In this document: piece by piece, positions 7,604 through 17,300 of the stretch | Layout of the letters: every line of letters starts with the position of its first letter | Position numbering within the stretch: position 1 is the stretch's first letter | Source of the DNA: Pedobacter hiemivivus | GTDB lineage: Bacteria > Bacteroidota > Bacteroidia > Sphingobacteriales > Sphingobacteriaceae | Length of the DNA: 64,000 bases | Assembly (NCBI RefSeq): GCF_004331685.1 | Contig: NZ_SJSM01000023.1 | Location: 1 to 64,000, forward strand | Direction: 5' to 3' | Made by a program: the position numbers and the translations under genes | The notes under the pieces: generated by a model | Told to the model about the DNA's origin: nothing | The model's database searches: none | What the model saw: only the letters and a program-made list of their open reading frames with translations

Positions 7604-8716
7604 TTACAGTTTAACCTGGCGGATGATGTTTTTGAGATTTAATTCAATAATATCAGTCATGCTTCTACATTCCAGATACTGTGGATCTTCGAGGTAATTC
7701 GACATAGCTAATTTTAAAGTATTTATGTTTTCAACGGTGGTGAGTACTTCCGTATTGGATACATCCCGCAAATCTGTTAGCCGATGTCGTTCACTGCGGA
7801 CCCGATGCAGCAAAGACGACTTTTCTTCCTGCTGGTATTGTAAATAGGTTTTTTCGGTCAAGTGATCCATACCCAATTTTACATAAGGGAAGTTCTCCTT
7901 AAAAAATTGTGGGAGGTATACTTTTATATTTCCTTCATAAAACTGCTGGTCAAAATCAATAGCCCTAATTCTAAACTGTATATCGTCAAAATCAGGAGTA
8001 ATCTGAACCACGAAGTTGTAAGCCCTCATGTCACCCAAAAGCATCACCAAACAGCGCTCATTAAACTTCACAAATTCCTTTGCAATACGGGTTGGGTTGT
8101 ATTCTGAGTTTTGCAGGTAGCTCTTTGCAAACACATCCCCCGGGATTCCGGCAATATGTTCTTCAATCAAGGTTTCACGATCTACCAGGTAATTGACTTG
8201 ATTGGGAGATAAGATGTGTTCCAATTCTAAGCCATATATTCTTGAGGCATCAGCCTTTTTAACATAGAAGTAATCGTAAACATCATTTAACCTGTTCACA
8301 ATTCGTACTCTAAAAGGATGTGTATTGCCAAAAGTGCAGTATTCAATCTTATCGATGTATTTATGCTGTACAATCCGCAAATTACCTGAAGCCTTTAAAT
8401 TGGCATACACTATTTTTAAACCGTTGTGTAGCTCTTCAATCCTGTCGTTCGCATAGATAGGCGATTCCCAAAGTGAATCCTTTCCATTCTTATCCATGAT
8501 GGGAAAAGCCTCTGTAAACATCCTCAGATCATCATAAGTGATAGGCAGTTTAGACTCCCGCTGATAGATTTTAAGGTATTTCTGCAAGGCCGGGGATACC
8601 GGGAATATGGGCTTCTTACGCGAAATTCTTACATCATTGGATTCCATGGCTTGGCAATTTATGCTCAATTTCGGGTATTTCATTTGAATTTCATAATGAT
8701 GTAGGTTTAAAGTCAT
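7604..8716 (-). CDS. Uncharacterised protein with kinase-like motif order
   Basis: I do not recognise this 370-residue protein as a named family. Seen in order: a YFYVKKADAS segment (Lys153/154) followed by LELEHIL, a LIEEHIAGIPGD stretch (183-194), LLGDMRAYNFVV (Asp229, Asn234) and IRAIDFDQQF (Asp254). That is the order of ATP-lysine, helix-C acid, hinge, catalytic loop and metal-binding DFG-like acid in the protein-kinase/APH/RIO superfamily. No signal peptide or membrane segment is seen. Residues 290-370 are helical and charged. The start may be the ATG at 8716 or internal ones at residues 12 or 24. The kinase reading is an inference. Confidence 0.6.
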   Translation of the reverse strand: MTLNLHHYEIQMKYPKLSINCQAMESNDVRISRKKPIFPVSPALQKYLKIYQRESKLPITYDDLRMFTEAFPIMDKNGKDSLWESPIYANDRIEELHNGLKIVYANLKASGNLRIVQHKYIDKIEYCTFGNTHPFRVRIVNRLNDVYDYFYVKKADASRIYGLELEHILSPNQVNYLVDRETLIEEHIAGIPGDVFAKSYLQNSEYNPTRIAKEFVKFNERCLVMLLGDMRAYNFVVQITPDFDDIQFRIRAIDFDQQFYEGNIKVYLPQFFKENFPYVKLGMDHLTEKTYLQYQQEEKSSLLHRVRSERHRLTDLRDVSNTEVLTTVENINTLKLAMSNYLEDPQYLECRSMTDIIELNLKNIIRQVKL

Positions 8717-8754
8717 ATCGGTTCAGACATAGGAAAAATAATATCCCTGGAATG

Positions 8755-8762
8755 TAGTTTTG
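8755..8762 (+). promoter_or_regulatory. -7 element TAGTTTTG next to a start codon
   Basis: TAGTTTTG matches TAnnTTTG exactly and ends 7 bases before the ATG at 8770. Transcription would start only a few bases before the start codon, giving a nearly leaderless mRNA. Confidence 0.5.
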
Positions 8763-8769
8763 CATTACG

Positions 8770-9777
8770 ATGAAAACACTGCTCAAAAACATACCATATT
8801 CTGTGCTTGATCTTGCAACAGTTATAGAAGGAAAAACACCTGCCGATACTTTTAGAAACAGTTTAGACCTGGCACAACATGTGGAAGGTTGGGGCTATAA
8901 CCGTTACTGGCTAGCCGAGCATCACAATATGATCAGTGTAGCCAGTTCTGCTACAGCTGTAGTGATCGGACACATTGCTGGCGGAACAAAATCCATCAGA
9001 GTAGGCTCTGGCGGGATCATGTTGCCAAATCACTCACCCTTAATCATTGCCGAGCAATTTGGAACATTGGCATCTTTGTATCCGGGACGTATTGATTTGG
9101 GATTAGGGAGGGCACCAGGTACCGATCAGGTTACTGCAGCAGCGATAAGAGGCGACTTGCGTTTTCAGGCCGCGCAGGATTTCCCAAGAGAAGTCATCAA
9201 GCTACAAACCTATTTATCTGCCGAGAACAGCACTAGTCACGTAAGGGCAATCCCTGGCGAAGGGCTGGATATTCCAATATGGATTTTAGGTTCGAGTACC
9301 GATAGCGCACGTTTGGCAGCTGCCATGGGCTTACCATATGCCTTTGCCAGCCACTTTGCCCCGGCACAATTTATGGCCGCCATAAATATATACAGACAAA
9401 ATTTTAAACCATCAGCGCACCTTAGTGAGCCCTATGTGTTGGCTTGTGTAAACGTAGTTGCAGCAGATACTGATGCAGAAGCGAACCGACTGGTTACTTC
9501 GCTTTATCAGCTATTTCTGGGAATAGTTACCGGAAAGCGCAAACTATTACAACCACCCGTAGATGATATGAATGACGTGTGGGATGTGTATGAAGAAGAG
9601 CAGGCCAATCAAATGCTAGCCTGTACATTTGTTGGAAGTAAGGAAACACTTAAGACAGATCTTCAACAGTTTTTAGACCAAACGGGCGTTGATGAGTTGA
9701 TGGTTACCTCACATATTTTTGATCATCAGGCAAGGTTAAAGTCATACGAGCTTTTAGCAGAAGTGTTTAAAGGCTAG
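8770..9777 (+). CDS. LLM class flavin-dependent oxidoreductase
   Basis: The 335-residue protein is a bacterial-luciferase-like (LLM) flavin monooxygenase of the group that includes E. coli YhbW; the substrate is unknown. The TIM-barrel landmarks are visible: the family N-terminus SVLDLATVIEG, WLAEHHNM near residue 48-55, VGSGGIMLPNHSPL, ERIDLGLGRAPGTD-type loop (here PGRIDLGLGRAPGTD), IWILGSSTDSARLAA, and the C-terminal VGSKETLKTDLQQFL. It is cytoplasmic and cofactor-dependent (FMN with a partner reductase). It is monocistronic, with a gap of 204 bases to the next gene. Confidence 0.85.
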   Translation: MKTLLKNIPYSVLDLATVIEGKTPADTFRNSLDLAQHVEGWGYNRYWLAEHHNMISVASSATAVVIGHIAGGTKSIRVGSGGIMLPNHSPLIIAEQFGTLASLYPGRIDLGLGRAPGTDQVTAAAIRGDLRFQAAQDFPREVIKLQTYLSAENSTSHVRAIPGEGLDIPIWILGSSTDSARLAAAMGLPYAFASHFAPAQFMAAINIYRQNFKPSAHLSEPYVLACVNVVAADTDAEANRLVTSLYQLFLGIVTGKRKLLQPPVDDMNDVWDVYEEEQANQMLACTFVGSKETLKTDLQQFLDQTGVDELMVTSHIFDHQARLKSYELLAEVFKG

Positions 9778-9890
9778 TTATTTCGTTTAAGATTTCTATA
9801 TACAGGAGTAAAAATACCGCTTAAATAAAGAAACCCTTAGAATCATTGGTTCAATGTAATAGTTATTTGAAAATAATTATTTAATATTGG

Positions 9891-9940
9891 CTTAATCTTA
9901 ATAAAATATATTTAAAACTTGGTTTTAAGTTTAGATTAAG
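9891..9940. promoter_or_regulatory. Inverted repeat upstream of sigma factor 1
   Basis: CTTAATCT (9891-9898) and AGATTAAG (9933-9940) are perfect inverted copies 34 bases apart, ending 40 bases before the sigma-factor ATG. AT-rich DNA makes chance plausible; it could be an operator or a leader hairpin. Confidence 0.3.
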
Positions 9941-9980
9941 AGAGAAATTTTAACCAAATGACATCTGGGTTGCTTAGTTT

Positions 9981-10547
9981 ATGGTGCTGTATATAGAACT
10001 TTCTGATACCGAATTAGTAGACTTATTGAAGTCTGGAAACAGAGCTGCGTTTACTGAAATCTTTAATCGATATCAGTCCTTACTTTATATTTTTGCCTAT
10101 AAGAAGATCGGTGATAGGGAAGAGGCCAAGGATCTGATTCATGAACTTTTCTTAACCTTTTGGGAGAAACGCGAACTATTAAACATTTCTTGTAGCTTGC
10201 CTGCTTATCTGTTTACCGTCCTTAAAAACCGGGTATTTGATTTGTATAAACACAAAAAAGTATCCCAACGCTATCTTGAAACCTTTCAAACGTATCTGGA
10301 TACAGAACAGAATGCGACCGATTATTTGGTACGTCATAATGAATTGTCCTGCCTTATTGAAAAAGAAATAGCCAGCTTACCGTATAAAATGCGTGAAGTA
10401 TTCGAGCTGAGTCGAAAAACCAACCTTTCTCGTAAGGAAATTGCCACCGAGCTTAACCTATCTGAACAAACCGTTAAAAGTCATATGCACCATGCGCTTA
10501 AAATATTAAAAACTAAGTTGGGACCAATGGTGATACTGGTTTTATAG
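9981..10547 (+). CDS. ECF RNA polymerase sigma factor, SusC/D locus 1
   Basis: The 188-residue protein is an ECF sigma factor of the FecI-like type used by Bacteroidota to control SusC/D loci. Region 2 covers about residues 20-85 (AAFTEIFNRYQSLLYIFAYKK, then DREEAKDLIHELFLTFWEKR). Region 4 is about 130-180, with the helix-turn-helix LSRKEIATELNLSEQTVKSH. It should direct RNA polymerase to the susC promoter after release from the FecR protein encoded 63 bases downstream. The first codons (MVLYIELSDTELVDLLKSGN) are normal for the family. Confidence 0.9.
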   Translation: MVLYIELSDTELVDLLKSGNRAAFTEIFNRYQSLLYIFAYKKIGDREEAKDLIHELFLTFWEKRELLNISCSLPAYLFTVLKNRVFDLYKHKKVSQRYLETFQTYLDTEQNATDYLVRHNELSCLIEKEIASLPYKMREVFELSRKTNLSRKEIATELNLSEQTVKSHMHHALKILKTKLGPMVILVL

Positions 10548-10610
10548 TTTTTTCATTTTTTATTTAACCCCTGTGTTTAGGTAAATCGTTATGTATTAAA
10601 ATAGCATGAA

Positions 10611-11780
10611 ATGATGCAGCATAAGGACGCAGAAAGTTTAATTAAAAAATATCAATCTGGATTGTGTAGTCCGGAAGAGCAAGCGATTGTAGAGAACTGG
10701 CTTACCTTTGGTGAGGCGAGGAAATTTGATTTAACAGAAAGGGAACTCGAAGCTGATTTACAAGACTTGCAAGGCAGGCTAGCTCATGTCCACACAGTAA
10801 AGCGGATCAGCTTATGGCCGCGTATTGCTGTGGCTGCTACCATACTATTGGCTTTAAGTATTGGCTTTTACTTTTATCCTAAGCTTAAAAAGAACAATGA
10901 TACACCCCTAATTGCTGCGGATAAAGATATTGCCGGCGGAAAGAATAAAGCCATTTTAACACTGGCTAATGGTGCTAAGATCTCAATTACTGATGCCCTG
11001 AATGGTGAATTGGCAAAAGAATCTGGAATTGTCATCTCTAAAACTTCGAACGGACAGCTGGTTTATAAGGTGACCGACAAAACGGCTGCTTCGGGAGGCA
11101 ATGCGAAGCGGTACAATACCATCGAAACACCAAGAGGTGGACATTATGAGGTTGTATTGCCTGATGGAACCAAAGTTTGGTTAAATGCATTATCCTCGAT
11201 TAAATTCTCAGAAAGATTTACAAATGTTCCAGAACGTCGGGTTGAACTTGAAGGTGAAGCTTATTTTGAGGTGGCTAAAGATAAAAAACACCCATTTATT
11301 GTAAGGACGGATAAGCAGGAGATTGAAGTACTGGGTACACATTTTAACATCAATAGCTATGCTGATGAACACAAATCGGTAACCACCCTATTGGAAGGCT
11401 CTGTTAAAGTTGCACCTGTGGGGATTGAAAAAGGGAAAGCAGACCTGGTGCTCCACAGCCTTTCAAGAGTCATTAGCCCTGGTCAACAGGCAAGCTCGGT
11501 ACACCATGATATCAAGGTGGAAGTTGCTGATTTGGACTTGGTGATGGACTGGAAAAATGGTGATTTTATATTTAAGAAAGAAAGCCTTGCAGGGATCATG
11601 AGAAGGGTATCTCGTTGGTATGATGTAACGGTTGAATACGATAAAGAAATAGATCTGAATCAGACTTTTAGTGGTTCGGTTTCCAGATCTAAGAATATTT
11701 CTGAAGTACTAAAGATTATGCAATCAGCCGGTCAGCTCAAGTTCGATATACTGGGAAAAAAGGTTGTGGTAACCAAATAA
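10611..11780 (+). CDS. FecR family anti-sigma factor, locus 1
   Basis: The 389-residue inner-membrane anti-sigma factor has a cytoplasmic N-terminal sigma-binding part (1-62) and one membrane helix near 66-86 (WPRIAVAATILLALSIGFYF). The periplasmic FecR domain runs about 168-275 (TPRGGHYEVVLPDGTKVWLN, then LEGEAYFEVAKD and VLGTHFNINSY). The C-terminal DUF4974-type domain runs about 315-389 (FIFKKESLAGIMRRVSRWYD). It should hold the sigma factor until the STN domain of the SusC protein signals substrate. The ATG at 10611 precedes MQHKDAESLIKKYQSG, a typical start; an ATG three bases earlier is out of consideration only by family habit. Confidence 0.9.
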   Translation: MMQHKDAESLIKKYQSGLCSPEEQAIVENWLTFGEARKFDLTERELEADLQDLQGRLAHVHTVKRISLWPRIAVAATILLALSIGFYFYPKLKKNNDTPLIAADKDIAGGKNKAILTLANGAKISITDALNGELAKESGIVISKTSNGQLVYKVTDKTAASGGNAKRYNTIETPRGGHYEVVLPDGTKVWLNALSSIKFSERFTNVPERRVELEGEAYFEVAKDKKHPFIVRTDKQEIEVLGTHFNINSYADEHKSVTTLLEGSVKVAPVGIEKGKADLVLHSLSRVISPGQQASSVHHDIKVEVADLDLVMDWKNGDFIFKKESLAGIMRRVSRWYDVTVEYDKEIDLNQTFSGSVSRSKNISEVLKIMQSAGQLKFDILGKKVVVTK

Positions 11781-11856
11781 ACAAGATTAAAACTTAACCA
11801 AACAAGATGAAAAAAAACTACAAAAACAGTACTTAAACCGTCATCATGGTCAAATT

Positions 11857-11894
11857 AAAATTACCGGAAGTGCTGAAACACCCCCGGTAATTTT
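11857..11894 (+). terminator. Hairpin between fecR and susC, locus 1
   Basis: AAAATTACCGG (11857-11867) pairs perfectly with CCGGTAATTTT (11884-11894), and T plus AATGC follow. The inner loop can add GTG/CAC. Its 11-base-pair stem with T-rich 3' side looks like an attenuator or partial terminator between regulator and transporter genes. The rest of the 11781-12014 gap shows no gene. Confidence 0.6.
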
Positions 11895-12006
11895 TAATGC
11901 TGATCCATTAAACCCCAAAGATTTGGGCATTGTGTAACCAATTATTTAATGAATGATATGAAGTGTTTCCCCTTGTAAAGTAAGCACTGCATATACTTAA
12001 ACAGAA

Positions 12007-12025
12007 CCAAATGTATGAAATTTTA
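12007..12025 (+). promoter_or_regulatory. Start-region block shared with susC of locus 3
   Basis: CCAAATGTATGAAATTTTA is found here and, with one change (G to A), at 52467-52485 in front of or at the start of the other susC gene. Here the susC frame uses the second ATG; in locus 3 it is in phase with the first. Confidence 0.5.
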
Positions 12026-15000
12026 CATTAAAAGCCTATGTCGGCCGCCGGCATGTGCAGCCACCTTTTTGTGGATGATGAAGCCGCTACAGCGGATCGA
12101 TCCAACAATTAAAAGACAGATTATTATGAGGGTTAAACTAATTGTAGTCCTGCTAACCACCACAATTTTACACCTGAGTGCCAGCACTTATAGTCAAAGT
12201 GTAACGTTGAGGTATAGCAATGCTACCTTGGTAAATGTATTTAAAGAGATCAGGATGCAAACTGGCTATGATTTCTTTTATAGCGACAAGCTAATGAGCG
12301 ATGCAAAGCCGGTTAATTTAAACCTGAGCAATGTAAGTCTGGACAAAGCATTAATGATTTGCTTTAAGGATCAGCCCTTGAGTTACAGGATAGAAAATAA
12401 AACCGTTATTGTAAAAGAGAAAGAGATCTCCATCGTGGACAAGGTGCTGGGCTACTTTTCAGTCGCTGATGTACGTGGGCGGGTATTGGATGAGCAAGGA
12501 TTGCCATTGATCGGTGTCAGCGTAAAAGTGAAAGGAAGTGCTTTAGGGGTGAGTACCAATGCCAATGGCGAATTTAGTCTTAAACTTCCCAAAGGCGATG
12601 AAACGTTGGTGTTTAGCTATATCGGTTATCAAAGCAAAGAAGTCGCTGTAAATAACAGTCCGGTCATCAATGTTACGCTATTAGAGGCCAAGAAAGGCTT
12701 AGATGAGGTGATTGTAGTAGGATTTGGTACGCAAAAAAAGAGAAATGTGATTGGCGCTGTAGCGCAGATCAACAGTGAAGATTTGAAGCAGATGCCGACC
12801 ATGAACATTACCAATATGCTATCGGGTAGGTTGCCAGGGATTACTACCTTACAACAATCTGGACGTCCGGGTGCAGATGATGCTACGCTTAGGATCAGGG
12901 GAACTTCATCTTATCAGGGCAGTCAGGGACCAATTGCCATCGTTGATGGGGTTGAACGTCCGTTTGCCCAGTTAGATCCAAATGAAATTGAAAGTATCTC
13001 GATACTTAAAGATGCGGTAGCACTATCTGTTTACGGTTTACAGGCCGCAAACGGGATTATATTGGTGACTACCAAAAGAGGTAAGGCACAACAGCCAAGC
13101 ATCAGCTATGATGGTGCGGTGATGGTAAACTCGAACACACGTTTCCCTAAGTTTTTAGATGGCCCGGATTATATGGAATGGTTTTCTAAAGCGGAAGAAA
13201 TGGACAATGAGTACCGGATCAGTACAGATCAGGACCCTAACCCTTTAACCTATAATAAAACACAAATTAATGCCCTCAGGAATGGGACAAATACCAATCC
13301 ATTGCTAGGGAATACAGATTGGATAGGTGAATTTTTGGGCAAATCCAGTACTTCTCAAAGCCATGGGGTAACGGTTAGGGGTGGAACAGACAGAATCAAA
13401 TACTTCTCTAATATAGGTTACCTGGATCAAGATGGAGTAGTGGCAAATACGGGTTTTAAGCGCTTTAACCTGCGGACCAATTTAGATGCCAAGTTGAATG
13501 AGATCCTATCTGTTTCATTTGATATCAATGCCAGGATGCAAAAGACAAATACACCTGGAATATCTCCAGACAATGCATCTTACATGAATCCATTTTATCA
13601 GGCCGTAAGGACATTGCCAAATATGCCAATGTTTGCGCCTAATGGATTGCCAACCGCTTACAACAGTAATGCTGGTTATGTAAATCCGATAGCATCGGTA
13701 TTGCAGTCGGGTTATCAACGTGCGGAAACGAACGTATTTCAAAGTACTTTAATTTTTAATGTAAAGGTTCCCTGGGTAAATGGCCTGACGGGTAAAGTGC
13801 AAACCTCATTTGATAAGAGTGCAACGGAGAACAAAGGTTGGACTACACCATACAAGTTAATGGGCAAGGGTAGAACGCAAACTACCGGCGATTATACACT
13901 GATTGCCAATCCTCCTGGAATCACCGTTAATACACTTCGTCAGAGCTATGTTCAAAATAACAGACTGACTTTTCAACCCAGCTTAAATTACGCTAAAACA
14001 TTTGGCGATCACACCATTAATGTTTTGGCGCTTTATGAATGGTCTAAGTATAACAACAACCTGTTTTCTGCTGCCGCCAGAAACTTTGCATTAAGCGAGT
14101 TACAAGATATTGATTTTGGGAGTACGGCAGCTGCTGATGTGATTAGTCCAACAGGTTCTAGTGGCGCAACAGCAAGACATGGCTATGTAGGAAGGGTAAA
14201 TTATTCCTATAAAAACAAATACTTGTTTGAAGCAGCCCTTCGTGCCGATGCTTCTATTAACTTTCCTGAAGAAGGACGTTGGGGATATTTCCCGGGAGCG
14301 GGCGTAGGCTGGATAGCCAGTGAGGAAAAATTCTTTGAACCCTTAAAAGGCACCGTTAATTTCTTTAAAATCAAGGCTTCGATGGGGATTTTGGGTAAAG
14401 AAGAGACCCTAAGTACTTTTGCTTATTTGCCTACTTTTAGTTTTACAGATAATCCAGTAGCGGTTATTGGCGGAGCAAGTGTTTCTGCTTTATATACCGG
14501 GGCACCACCAAATAAGGACCTTACCTGGGAAAAACATCGGGTAACCAATGTGGGTTTTGAAGCTGAATTGTGGAATGGCAAATTAGGTGTAGATTTTGAT
14601 TATTTCTATAAAGTGGTAACTGATATTTTAACCACCCGGTCTGGACTTTATCCAGCCTCAGTAGCGGGTAATTTTCCTTCAACATTTAATGATGGAATTA
14701 CTGACAACAGGGGTTTTGATCTACAAATCAGGCACCGCAATAAGATTGGTAAATTTAGCTACGGCGTTACCGGTAATTTTAACTGGGCAAGGAATAAAGT
14801 TATTTTAATAAACGAAGTTCAAAGTTTGCCATCATGGCAAAAAAGAACCGGCAGACCAATAGGTGAAAAACTGGGTTTTGTGGTTGATGGATTTTACAAC
14901 AATTGGGAGGAAGCCAGAAACGGTTCTTCGCCGAGCAGTGGGATCATCGCCCCGGGATATTTCAAGTTTAAGGATTTAAATGGCGATGGAAGGGTTACCC

Positions 15001-15563
15001 GCGATGCGGATATGACCTTTGTGGGCCGAAGTAATATGCCAGAAATTATGTACGGTTTAAACATTGATGCCGCTTATGCTGGTTTTGATTTCTCTATGTT
15101 ATTTCAGGGGGCAGCCTTATCCAGTATTGCCTTAGCCGGTGTATATGAAGGATCATCAGGTACTTCGGGTGTGGAAGACAATACTCCTTTTACCAAAACC
15201 TTTTATGGGTATGGTAACTCTCCATATTATTTAGTGGAACAGGCCTGGAGACCAGATAATCAGAATGCCAGTTATCCAAGGTTAACCTCTGGTGGTGTCG
15301 CACTTTCACCGCACAATGCAAACGCCAATTCTGGTTTTATAAAAAACAATGATTACATCAGGTTGAAATCTATTCAGATTGGTTACACGCTACCTAAGCG
15401 CTTGTTTAAATCTAAAATAGAGAAAATGCGCTTTTATGTTTCCGGATTTAACCTGTTTACATGGGATAAACTGAAATATCTGGACCCAGAGATGCCTAAC
15501 GTAAATAATGGATTTTATCCTCAGCAGAAGATGATTTCCGGCGGAGTTAACCTAATATTTTAA
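12015..15563 (+). CDS. SusC/RagA family TonB-linked outer membrane transporter, locus 1
   Basis: The 1182-residue protein is the outer-membrane transporter of locus 1. After a 37-residue lead it has a signal peptide (MRVKLIVVLLTTTILHLSAS; alternative ATG at 12126). The STN signalling domain follows (about 65-118, NATLVNVFKEIRMQTGYDFF), then a CarboxypepD-like domain (about 152-225, GRVLDEQGLPLIGVSVKVKG). The TonB plug is at about 230-350 (VVVGFGTQKKRNVIGAV; SILKDAVALSVYGLQAANGI). The rest is the beta barrel, ending in an aromatic residue as barrels do (GGVNLIF). STN marks it as the sensor for the FecR/sigma pair just upstream. It would import a TonB-driven ligand captured with SusD. Confidence 0.92.
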   Translation: MKFYIKSLCRPPACAATFLWMMKPLQRIDPTIKRQIIMRVKLIVVLLTTTILHLSASTYSQSVTLRYSNATLVNVFKEIRMQTGYDFFYSDKLMSDAKPVNLNLSNVSLDKALMICFKDQPLSYRIENKTVIVKEKEISIVDKVLGYFSVADVRGRVLDEQGLPLIGVSVKVKGSALGVSTNANGEFSLKLPKGDETLVFSYIGYQSKEVAVNNSPVINVTLLEAKKGLDEVIVVGFGTQKKRNVIGAVAQINSEDLKQMPTMNITNMLSGRLPGITTLQQSGRPGADDATLRIRGTSSYQGSQGPIAIVDGVERPFAQLDPNEIESISILKDAVALSVYGLQAANGIILVTTKRGKAQQPSISYDGAVMVNSNTRFPKFLDGPDYMEWFSKAEEMDNEYRISTDQDPNPLTYNKTQINALRNGTNTNPLLGNTDWIGEFLGKSSTSQSHGVTVRGGTDRIKYFSNIGYLDQDGVVANTGFKRFNLRTNLDAKLNEILSVSFDINARMQKTNTPGISPDNASYMNPFYQAVRTLPNMPMFAPNGLPTAYNSNAGYVNPIASVLQSGYQRAETNVFQSTLIFNVKVPWVNGLTGKVQTSFDKSATENKGWTTPYKLMGKGRTQTTGDYTLIANPPGITVNTLRQSYVQNNRLTFQPSLNYAKTFGDHTINVLALYEWSKYNNNLFSAAARNFALSELQDIDFGSTAAADVISPTGSSGATARHGYVGRVNYSYKNKYLFEAALRADASINFPEEGRWGYFPGAGVGWIASEEKFFEPLKGTVNFFKIKASMGILGKEETLSTFAYLPTFSFTDNPVAVIGGASVSALYTGAPPNKDLTWEKHRVTNVGFEAELWNGKLGVDFDYFYKVVTDILTTRSGLYPASVAGNFPSTFNDGITDNRGFDLQIRHRNKIGKFSYGVTGNFNWARNKVILINEVQSLPSWQKRTGRPIGEKLGFVVDGFYNNWEEARNGSSPSSGIIAPGYFKFKDLNGDGRVTRDADMTFVGRSNMPEIMYGLNIDAAYAGFDFSMLFQGAALSSIALAGVYEGSSGTSGVEDNTPFTKTFYGYGNSPYYLVEQAWRPDNQNASYPRLTSGGVALSPHNANANSGFIKNNDYIRLKSIQIGYTLPKRLFKSKIEKMRFYVSGFNLFTWDKLKYLDPEMPNVNNGFYPQQKMISGGVNLIF

Positions 15564-15571
15564 TTAGAGCT

Positions 15572-17275
15572 ATGAAAGCATATTTAAAAACATTAAAAAA
15601 ATCATTCCTCATCGCAGGTGCAATTCTTGCCATGAGCGGGTGTAAAATAGATATTGATCCATTAGATAAATATACCGATGTAGCTGTTTACCAGAATCCT
15701 GTAAACATCCGTCTTTACATTATAGGGATGTATGCTGAGTTTGGAACCTTTAAATTCGGTACTTTTCCTATCGGTTACGACAATGCCACTGATGCATTAA
15801 CGGATATCATGAAATATTCATCGGGTGTTTCTGGTAATGGAACGGTTAATATCCTGGCTTCAGATGCTTCGAGAGTGAGTGCAGCCGGGCCGATGTTAAA
15901 TTATTGGACGAACGGGTATATTAGAATCCGTCGTTTAAATGAGTTTCTGGAAGGATTGGATACCAAAGCACAGGGGCTTGATGAAGCCACTAAGCTGAAG
16001 TTTCAGGCCGAAGCACGTTTTATCAGGGGCTATGTTTATTTCTGGTTGGTGAAATTGCATGGCAGTGTGATATTGCTGGATAAATTGACCAGTGAAAAAG
16101 ACAAGCAGCGTTCTAGTGAAGATGATTGCTGGAATTTTATAGCCGCAGATTTCGCCTTTGCAGCAGAATACCTTCCTAAAACATGGGATAGTGCAAATAC
16201 GGGCCGGGTGACAAAGGGTGCAGCTTATGGAATGTTGGCCAGAACATGGTTGTATGCAGCATCTATTGCCGAGTACGACCAAAAGCAGTTTAACAGTGAT
16301 CCATTAACTGGTGTGCCGACTGCAAAAGCCATTCCTTATTATACCAATGCATCTAAAGCGGCGGACGAAGTGAAGAAACTGGCTGGGGAAGGTTTATACG
16401 ACCTTGAAGCAAATTTCGCTTCTATTTTTACTAATAAAAACACCAAGGAAGCTATCTTTAAAATCGATTTTATTCGCCCACAATTTACCCATCAATATGA
16501 TCTGGGTTTTGCTCCGCCAAAGGATGCACCTGGGCAAGTGTTGGTTTATGGTGTGCCCACTGCAGAATTGGTAAACGAATTTGAAATGAGTGACGGTTCA
16601 ACCTTTTCCTGGTCGAACCCTACAATGGCTGCCAATCCTTATGTAAATAGGGAACAACGATTTAATGCGACTATACTGTTTAACGGGTCTAGCTGGAAAG
16701 GGCGTACGATAAATACAACGCCGGCCGATGCTGTTGAAGGGATTACAGAATATGGTGCATCCACCGATCCTAAAAAGACAGTGAGCGGTTATTATGCCAA
16801 GAAGTTTCTGGATCCATTGAATACCGAGATCGTAGTGAATAAAAGTGATCAAAGCTGGATGGAACTGCGCTATGCAGAAGTGTTGTTGATTGATGCGGAA
16901 GCCAAATCTAAGATCAATGACATCACTGGTGCAAAAACATCATTAAATACCCTGAGAAACAAAAGAGGTTTGCCAAATACACCTTCTCAAACCCCTGCAG
17001 AGTTAATGCGGGCTGTAGAGCATGAGCGTAAAGTGGAGCTGGCATTTGAGGGGCACCGTTATTGGGATCTTAGAAGATGGCGGAAAGCACACATCGTGTT
17101 AAACAATGTAAAGTTTACTGGCCATAAGGGCGCACCAAACGGAGCATCATTTACCTATACTACGGTTTCTGTAGACAACACAGATCGTCAATTTACGCCA
17201 GCGCTATATTACATTCCAATTCCGCTAGACGAGATTTTAAGGAACAATGCAATTACCCAGATTAAGGGATGGTAG
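15572..17275 (+). CDS. RagB/SusD family lipoprotein, locus 1
   Basis: The 567-residue surface lipoprotein is expected to form the lid over the SusC channel. The lipobox is at AILAMSGCKID. The SusD signature regions are visible: early YTDVAVYQNPVNIRLYIIGMY, RFIRGYVYFWLVKLHG near residue 150, and the C-terminal LRNKRGLPNT with VEHERKVELAFEGHRYWDLR, ending in YYIPIPLDEILRN. It lies 8 bases after the susC stop, so it is co-transcribed. Ligand specificity cannot be read from the sequence. Confidence 0.92.
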   Translation: MKAYLKTLKKSFLIAGAILAMSGCKIDIDPLDKYTDVAVYQNPVNIRLYIIGMYAEFGTFKFGTFPIGYDNATDALTDIMKYSSGVSGNGTVNILASDASRVSAAGPMLNYWTNGYIRIRRLNEFLEGLDTKAQGLDEATKLKFQAEARFIRGYVYFWLVKLHGSVILLDKLTSEKDKQRSSEDDCWNFIAADFAFAAEYLPKTWDSANTGRVTKGAAYGMLARTWLYAASIAEYDQKQFNSDPLTGVPTAKAIPYYTNASKAADEVKKLAGEGLYDLEANFASIFTNKNTKEAIFKIDFIRPQFTHQYDLGFAPPKDAPGQVLVYGVPTAELVNEFEMSDGSTFSWSNPTMAANPYVNREQRFNATILFNGSSWKGRTINTTPADAVEGITEYGASTDPKKTVSGYYAKKFLDPLNTEIVVNKSDQSWMELRYAEVLLIDAEAKSKINDITGAKTSLNTLRNKRGLPNTPSQTPAELMRAVEHERKVELAFEGHRYWDLRRWRKAHIVLNNVKFTGHKGAPNGASFTYTTVSVDNTDRQFTPALYYIPIPLDEILRNNAITQIKGW

Positions 17276-17300
17276 TATTTTTTATAATATTAAACTTTTA

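Noticed and set aside
7389..7697. Plus-strand open frame of 102 codons
   Set aside because: It spans the AT-rich promoter region and the candidate RNA with its terminator, then enters the 3' end of the minus-strand gene; its composition (Phe/Ile runs from poly-T) is not protein-like.
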